DNA from: Diphasiastrum complanatum
Lineage: Eukaryota; Streptophyta; Lycopodiopsida; Lycopodiales; Lycopodiaceae
Direction: 5' to 3'
Length of the DNA stretch: 64,000 nucleotides
NCBI GenBank assembly: GCA_029204225.1
Contig: CM055110.1
Coordinates: 16,211,306 to 16,275,305 of the forward strand
Positions 22,399 through 31,300 of the stretch are shown here, in pieces. The position numbers were made by a program, and so were the translations under genes. How positions within the stretch are numbered: position 1 is the first letter of the stretch; each line of letters opens with the position of its first letter. The notes beneath the pieces were generated by a model. That model searched no databases and was not told where the DNA came from. It saw only the letters and a list, made by a program, of their open reading frames with translations.

Positions 22399-25300
22399 GT
22401 CCTAAAGATAACCCACCAACATGTAAGCTCCCAAATTGCTGCCGAATGTAAAAAGAATAGCTCCAATCCCTTCCAAGGTGATTGTCGTGATCAAAAGATA
22501 CTTCAACTACAAAAGATGCAAGGGTCATAAAGATAGTATCAATGTTTGAAATTTAGCACCCTCTAGAATTTTTTATGCAAAATTATTACTTCTTGATTGT
22601 TTCTTGAACCTAATACGAATGCATTAATAATGTGATTACAATGTGATTAGAACTTCATACATACTATGTAATATGCCTCTCAAACTGAAAATGGAAGAGA
22701 GATTATAGCAACATGATTAGTGCTTCTAAAAAATGGAAGAGGCATTAAAATAACATTACAAGCACCTCGAAAGAACCAAACAATGTTCACACAAACCATA
22801 ATCGAAATCTGGTCCTATTAAAAAGAAAACAATGATACGTCTCATTGAGTAACAAACACTACCAAAGAAACCTTTCTAAACCATCTCACAACAAAAGCAT
22901 TTAGAAATATAGTGTGCATAAAATGTTTTTGCATTCACACATATATTTAAGTTCAATGACAAATGTGCCATGGTGCTACAAATTTATTTATTTTTCTTTA
23001 ATTCCAAACGAAAGAAATCATCTATGGTTATACTTGACTTATTAGAAGCTCATTCAGAATGATCCTTCTCTACTTAACACATCTTGAAATATGAGGCTGA
23101 AAACCAGCTATGAAGCTATCAAGAATACAACAATTGCAAAAATGCTCCTAGGATAGTTGGAAGCCATCTATAACTTCATGTAGACTACCAGCCTTTATCC
23201 TAAAGATTTAGGGAATAATCTTATAGTACAATAGCACTTAAAAATTGTTGTTTCATTGAGTGATGCAAGTACTACCTTGAATCTATCATCATTTAGAATC
23301 GCCACTCGTTCAACGAAACAAGCATCCTGATTGTTGAAGTCCAACATAGGTGCTGAATCACCATAACTACTCACATAGCCGTATTCTGATCCACACATCT
23401 TCATTTATAAAATAGAGCTTCGTATTTCCCTGTTTGTTGAAAGCAAAGTCCTATCTTAGTTTTGTGAACCATCCATGGGAAGCCAATTTAGTTATGGATG
23501 TACCTAAGTAATAGTAAAGAGTTTTACGACATCAGACAAAAGATCTGAAATCAAGATACGGGTCTATTGTCAAACACACTATGAAAAGTAGTTGAGAGTG
23601 CCTACTTTCGTTCAAAGGGGATGGTGAGAACACATTCTGATCCAAATCTATATGTCATATAATACCTCATCGCCAATGTTACTTAACCACTCCATTAACC
23701 CTAGCTCAAGATAAAAAGTATTGATTTTTAATCAAAACCACAATCATCTCCCCTATTACAAGGCCTTTGATCAAGAGGTGGTCTTCTGTAGATATATGGT
23801 CTACACATCATAACCTACCTTCCAACTAGTCAAATTGATCATATTCCTTAAGGGCATAGATGTTACACCCTAGATCATTCCAAATAATTAGCAGTCTAAT
23901 TTTGAAATCCATTAATAAAGAATTTGTTTATATTTGATGGTACGAAACCGTTGCACAAAATTTTCCATATGTTATTAAATGTAGGCATTAAGCGTAAATG
24001 ATCAGCCAATTTAAGAATGTACTTTACACGCATGTGGTTGGCCGACTCAGCTATTGAGTGTTTGAATGTATTGTATTGCTTAGTATAGTCGAAGAATCCA
24101 ATACAGTCTACCTAGTACAACAGTGGATCTATCGAAGGGACTAATAGTGTTGATAAATGAGAGTAATATTTTACTTCCAAAGCGTTGTACTATCTAATGT
24201 GCATTAAGTGTAATAGGGTTTGGGAGACTCGAGGGCAAAATTTGACACATTCGTTCTTAAGGTTTGTGCCATAAAACATGTAGAAAAACATCATTCAAGC
24301 AAAAAGCAAGCATTGATTCTTATCAGATCTAAATCAGACATAGTTCGTTGAAAAGAGCAACTTGAGAGCTCTCTGGTGGTCTCTTCACATGTCACATGTT
24401 GTGTGACTAGAGATGATTTGACCAAAAGCGCTATTCGCCAACCAGCCATGTTAAGAACTTCGTGCATGTTATTCTTGCAAAATGTGAATCATGATTTGAA
24501 TCAAAGTCGTCATTAGGTTCTAGTTGAATCTCAATTTGTTATAACATTAGTAACAAAGAGTAACACATGATGGATTTTTGTATACATATGAGCTTCTTTT
24601 TGGTGAATCGAGTAAGAAGACTAGAAATGTGCAACGTTAAGCACCTTTTGCGTGAGCATTTCAAAAAATGAGCTTAAAAGACTCTCTTAATGAGAGAGAT
24701 GCACCAATTACCAAGGATTCGTGTATCAAATATAGGTAATTGAGAATTCTCAACAGGAACAAATATGTTTTTTCCACATAGATGCCAATTTCCAAGATTT
24801 AATATTGGAAATTGATGAGAGAATAGGCCCACAATATTGTGGGAACATGTCTAAGATGCACTGTGTTCTGGAACGCTGCGTTCCGAGAGCATTTCGAAAC
24901 ACAAGTTCCGGACCTTTTCCGAGATCTGGGAGTGTTCCAGATCAGAACGATGCAAAAAAAAATTTGATTTTTTTTAAACAGTGTGTTGGGGTCAAAAAAC
25001 AACATTTAAGGGTGTACAAAAAATTCCAGAAATGCACTTTCATGTCAAAATGCCAGTGATATTTCCAAGTTCACATTCCTTTTGGATGATTGTTTTTAAC
25101 TTTTTTTCTGAAGGCTTTTACTGGTTTTGCATAGATTTATAAGATATATTTTAAGCGCCATTGGAGGGTGCTACTTGATGGGATGAATATGACCTAGAAC
25201 AACTTGAATGTCATCAAAGGTTTAAGCTCTGTTTGTATGAGTTGAAAATCTTTGTTCTTCAAACTTGAGCAAGGACATAACCTGAACTGATACTATACAT

Positions 25301-28300
25301 CTTACTTGACACTTAATCTAAGCACTTCAGATTCGTTGAAACAAGAGTGCTATTTCACATAGACTAGTATGCAACTATAAAGTCATCCATTCTTTGAGAC
25401 TATTATGTCCCACTGCTCAGCAAGGTAAGGAATGATTTACATCCTCTCATCCATTTTGCTTCAGTGTCAAAATAAAGCTCTTATCTCAAGCCTCGTCCAA
25501 CAAGACTTACATATTTTGCTTATTGCATACAAGACCCTATTTTCTTCCTTATGTAGTAGTGTCTTGCCATTTTGTTGAGCATTATTTGATCATTAAAAGA
25601 TTTGCTCATGTTAATCGAGAGATGTGACTCTAAAACAAGGTTGCAGTCCGCGTTCCGGAACGCAATCCGGGATTTCCCATTGGGGTTTCCCGGAACGCAA
25701 AAAAAAAAAAATTGTATAGTTGCCAATATGGGTATCATGTGAAAGGATATCAAAAAAGCAATTGTTATGCAAATCTGTTGCTTGGTTTCAGATGGCTGCA
25801 GGCTACATTGATTAGAAATCTGGACATCAGTAGATGGTTTAAAAAAACTGGCTGCATTTTCATATGGTTTCACAAATTTGGACATCAGTAGATGGTTTCA
25901 GCTATTCCAAAAGAAGTATACAATTCCCGCCAGTCTAAGGAAGGCTCCTTCTAACTCTTTCTATCATTTTCTAACAGGAATCAGTAGATCTGCAAACCAT
26001 TGGCATCAGAACACCATTCAAAACTGATTTCTGATATCTATTGGAAAAGCATGTCCACCATTCAATTACGGTTTAGTTAGTATTAAACTCCAAAAAAAAA
26101 AAATTGGCCATTACTCCTTTTTCCACACAAAAATAGATAAAATAAAATTGTGATCCGGGTCGTGGATCGCTGACGTTCTGGATCGCACGATCTGAAACGT
26201 TTTTGCAGCGAATCGATCCGCTGCAACTCAGCTCTAAAAACAGGATTGAGTTAGAACAGTTGCAACTTATCTGTTGGATGCAAGATTCAATTCCCACCCA
26301 TGGGTACCTTGGAAGTTTTGTACAAGCTTCAATGAGTACCCCTTGGTTAATACTAGATAGTTCTTATCCTCACCTTGAGGTCTGAATTTGAATCCACTCG
26401 GGCAAACTTAAAACATACACGATTCAAAAAAACAAATTCCCAGTAGCATTTGAGTATGAACACACACTAGAAATTTATCAAAACTGATGTGTGTATTATT
26501 TAGGAAGTTAAGTTTTTTTTTTAGGGTTCCAACGTTCCGGAACGCTCGTTCCGGAACCCTATGCCTGCATAACGGCGTTCCGATGCAACTTAGGAACATG
26601 TATATGTCCTCTTCATAGCCACCAAGTGAAAATTGAAGCGATGTCATCTAATCCAGTATACATATCTATCTATGAGATGCCCATAGGTTGTCTCGAGAGC
26701 AATGTCTGATAGAAACGCAATCCTCCCACGATGTTCTTCTACAGAGGTGATGTTGAAAACCTAGATCACAATGTAATTGAGACTAAACTTGGCAACATAT
26801 TAATTCTTCATTTGTGAGTTGGATCTAGCTTTTGGTCTTTTGTATGAGCTTCACAAATGAGCAGAAATTTAGACTAAGTCAACAAATAACCCAAATATCA
26901 AAATGATAGAGGCACAATTAAGCTCCTATTTTTGTGTACTATTGCTTAAAAACAAATCTATGATTCATAAAATTGCACAATTGGAGCCATGGAATACAAT
27001 AGTCTTCTCTTATGCCCTCTCTTTGAGCTCTTATTTGCTTCCCAAAAGAATTTGATAAGTCTAAAAAATGTACGACTCGAAACAATAGTCCTTTTAAGCA
27101 TATAACAAATTTCTCTTATGTGCCATATTGTTACTCTTGCCTCACAAAAAATTTCTAGATGTAACTAATGTCAAGTAGAACAAACAACTTACATAGAAAA
27201 TTGACACCTTACATTCACATTGAATGATACAAAAACCCTCTCTTGGCTAATTTCATGTAATAAACAAATTTTAAAGATGCTTTGCATTGCATTTAAGAAT
27301 CCATAATCATTACTAATTATGTAACTCAAACCCATTTTTATGAGAACATGATGTGCATACCTCAAATTTTGGAAGGTTGTACCCCAGAGTAGTAGCTACA
27401 AGTTGTTTGAAAGTGCCAAACTTGGGCTCTATAGCTTTCAGAGCCCCACCTCCATCCTGACCAAAATCATTTATCCTAAAAGATTCCAAGTACATATCAT
27501 GATTCAAAATAAGCAATTGTAATAACCATGGGTCCATGTATGAAGTTTCAATGCAAGAACAACCAAACATTTTTCAAAACCCCAAATAGTTGAGTTTATC
27601 ATTCTACAACTACTTAAGATAACAATGATAACCTACTAACTTCCCATAAAGACAAGTTGACAAATGTCAAGTGTTCGTCACATACTAGTACGAAATAGGA
27701 CTCAAAGAAGAGACAGACAAAGACAAAGAGAAAAGAGCAGATCATAGTTACCAAGGAATGCTACATATGTATAATGTAACATTAGAAAACGAGGATTCTA
27801 TTTCTTGAGGGGTTCTTGTAAGTCACCAATGAAGCTGTACTAGAAGTTGCTGAGTAGACAATGGACACTTAATCTATCTGAACAACTCCAAAACTTTGTA
27901 TAAACTATCAGACTGAATTTTGAAAGGCTGAAACTCAAGGCCTTGGGCAATGATGCATCTGCCAAGCAAGATCGACCAAGGAAAACAAAAATTCCTTTCT
28001 CAAAGGTAAACTATTTAGTATTGAATCTTGATGATTGAAAAGACATGGGCCAGGGCAGCTTCATCTGTGAGGACAGACTGCTCTCTTCCTCTTTTTATAT
28101 CAAGAGTAAGACCATTAGCCATGCATGTAGGACCTAGGTAATGGAAAAATGAATCTTCTCAAAACCATCACTAATGTGCGTCGTGATCTAAAAAGCAAGT
28201 ACCGAACTGATGAAGTAACACGTTGACAAGTCACAGTTGTACAAGTCTATGTGCTTGTCTCCCATCTAGATTCTAGATGCAATCTAAAACTGGAGGAAGG

Positions 28301-31300
28301 ACTGAACCTAACATAAAACTTTAGTATGCCTCGGACCTCTTGCATCTAGATTCTATGAGCTTAAGGTGCATGGTGCAGTATCTTGCCTGAGGCCTCTCAT
28401 TAACACGTCAGCTTTGTATCATGAATTGATATTAGATCACGATTCACATGTGTCCTCGTATCTCATTTACCTACCCTTGGCTCTCATCTATACTAACTAT
28501 AAGATATTGAAGTTGTAAAGGCTCATCGAGGACTAACCTAACATGTTACCTACTACCTACTACCTATTGGTAACTGAATAGGATACAGTTTGCCACAATC
28601 TAGAAATCAGACTCAATACCCATTGTCCAAGTTCCAAGCCAATTCGAACGTGGTCTATACCATCAAATCGGCCGGTTCAAACCGGGTATCTAAACATTGG
28701 TGAGTATTTATTATGAGACCTGAAAGCTTAGGGTTTAGATACATTTCTGAACAGTGAATTGTCATTTGAATTTTGTACTAATATGTTTGTCAATTCTTGT
28801 GTGCAGGACCTATCACTCAAGCACAGGCATTGCGCAGGAGGGCAATAGAGGTGGCGAGCTCTCGTGTTCATGACTCCGACAATGAGTCAGAGGCATCATC
28901 GGATTCCGCATCATTAGAGGAGGAGGAATATGTATAGGAGGGAGATGAGGAGTCCAAGGAGAGTGATGATGAGGATGAGAGGCATCCTACCACCGAATCT
29001 GCCGCTATATCCGATAAGGACTTGATCCCTACTATTCAGGAGGAGGCTACACTAGACTCGGCAATGGTAGCACCTATACCAATTCGGGCAAGGTCCATGT
29101 TCTCCTACCTATGTGATGATGTGTAAAAGTCCTTGCCTTTGGGACACATACCCTGGCCCTCAATCTCAATGGTGCACGAATAGCATGGCCTGCACTTGCA
29201 TCCACTGATCCCTCACTCTCACCCTTGATCGACATCCAATGGTGGGCGATAAGTTGAGGAAGAGGGCCTGCCATGAGAGATAGGCTCTGAAGCTTTGTGG
29301 GAAGAAGCTCTAATCTTGTTCATAAATCACAATGGACATCATGATTCCATGTTCACGAATCAAGAATCATGATTCACAATGCATAATGGCCAAGGTTACA
29401 AGCCGATTCGAATCGGGCGATTCAAACTGATTCGAACCGGCTAGCTCGGTTCGAATCGGGAAAAGGTTCGAACATTTTTTAAATTGATTCTAAATTTGAA
29501 CCTTGATTCCAACATGCCGATTCTCTGAAAATCTGAAATCTCCCCCCCTACTATTTCTGCTTTTCTTGTGAGATTTGAAAGAGATTAGGGGTTTTTCAAA
29601 TCATTTGGTAGGAGCTTAATACAAGGTTCTAGTCTTTTGTTTAACGATTCAAATAAGATAAAGATAACAAAAAAACACTATGATACATTCTTGATTAGAT
29701 CCAAGGCTGCCAGAAACCATGAAGGCCAAAAATGCAGCAGAACCGGTTCGAACCGGTACCTAACGATTCGGTGGTTTGAACCGCGGTTCGATGCAACCTT
29801 GATAATGGCAAAGTGCCAATTTCCAAAATCAAACATTTAATGAGCAATCAATTATCGTTTTTCCATATTAGATAACAACTTGAAATGCAATGAAAACTCA
29901 AGCAAAAGTGGCACGCACACATTCAAACTTCACCTGCATGCGCAACATGAGGTGCATCGACTAGAGCTGTTGCAGGGCCACCAAGTCTCTCCGATCCAAT
30001 ATTTCGTGGCGCCTGCGTACAAGCATCTATGTCATAGCCACAAAATCCCAAGAGGTGGATCAGATCCACAAAGGACTGCCTAAGTCAGTGACATTGCAAG
30101 ACTTGCAAGTCCACCTCTTTGCACCTGAAGTTGCCATATCCTGCAACAATCAGCACATGTTCCCAAGCGGGAACTCTTGCCTTAACCATGATCCCGAATC
30201 GGAGTTCTATAACTATTATTACCCTAAAGTATAAACCCTAAGTTCTAAATTCAAAGTCCTAAGTTCTAACCTAGGTCGAGCTCCTACTTTTACTATCCCA
30301 TCTATGACCCCTTGCTCTGTCTAGACTCTATCCATAATCCACGCCTCTCTACTATGTAGCCCTAAGACTCAACTTTCAAGTCTCAAAAATCAAATTTATA
30401 AAAAGTCTATCCTAACTAACTAGTAACTTCTAACTTCTAACTTCTAGCTAAACTCTAACTTCAAAGTTCAAATAACTTCTAACTTCTAACTAAACTCTAA
30501 CTAGTTCTAATAACTTCTAACACTAAGTCTACTAACTTCTGAGCTCTAACAATCCATCCCATTCACTCCTCTTAAGCTCACGCTTAAGTTCTAAGAACTT
30601 CTAGCATTTTTTCACCTTCTTCAAAGTTCACTCCCTAAACTATCTCTCATCATTCACACTCTCTCCATAAATGCACAATGCACATTCTCTCTCCCCTATC
30701 AATCATGATTCTCCCCTAAATCCACACTCCATTTTGAAAGAGGCGCACTTCTCTCTCAAGTTGTGGATGGAATGAAGACCTGCTTGGGCCCTTGCTAGAA
30801 TATGACAGGAACCAATTCTCCCCAACCAATTCAAATCGGCCAATTTCGATTCGGCTCTGAATCACCAATTCTTTGCCTTCAAATCAACAATTTATGCGAC
30901 TTTAGTTTGTAGTAGTCAATGCATACTCAAGGATCACCATTCTTATTGAAGACAATTACTCTAGGTGATAGCAATGCAATATAGCCAATAGCACTATCAG
31001 ACACACTTAGACCATTTTCTCCAATCGTACTTTGGTAGGGTATGCTAGATTCAATCAACCACATATCTACCTTATAATATTTGCATGTCTTATTGTCTTT
31101 GAAGTTTGCATCAATGGTTAGATCTATTGTGTGCAAATAAATATGACGAGGTATTTCTCTCGAGTCTTCAACAAAGTCCACACAAATGCATCCTTATATT
31201 GTTGGAATAGCTCTTGAGCTTGCTCCAAAAAGTTCAAGGCTATTTTGCGTAGAGATGGTGAACAGCTTCAAGCTTGGGATCTCCTTATGTGATCAGGTTA

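Noticed and set aside
22295-22528. Minus-strand frame with an Arg-Glu tail over exon 3
   Set aside because: It is out of phase with the HR_lesion exon; the in-frame reading matches the family and has proper splice sites.
29391-29801. tRNA-like B boxes (GGTTCGAATC) and tRNA genes
   Set aside because: The words belong to hAT subterminal repeats; there is no A box at the right spacing and no cloverleaf.
24851-29801. CRISPR-like array of short repeated palindromes
   Set aside because: Spacing is irregular, the words differ between islands, the genome is a plant's, and 8-bp duplications identify hAT elements.
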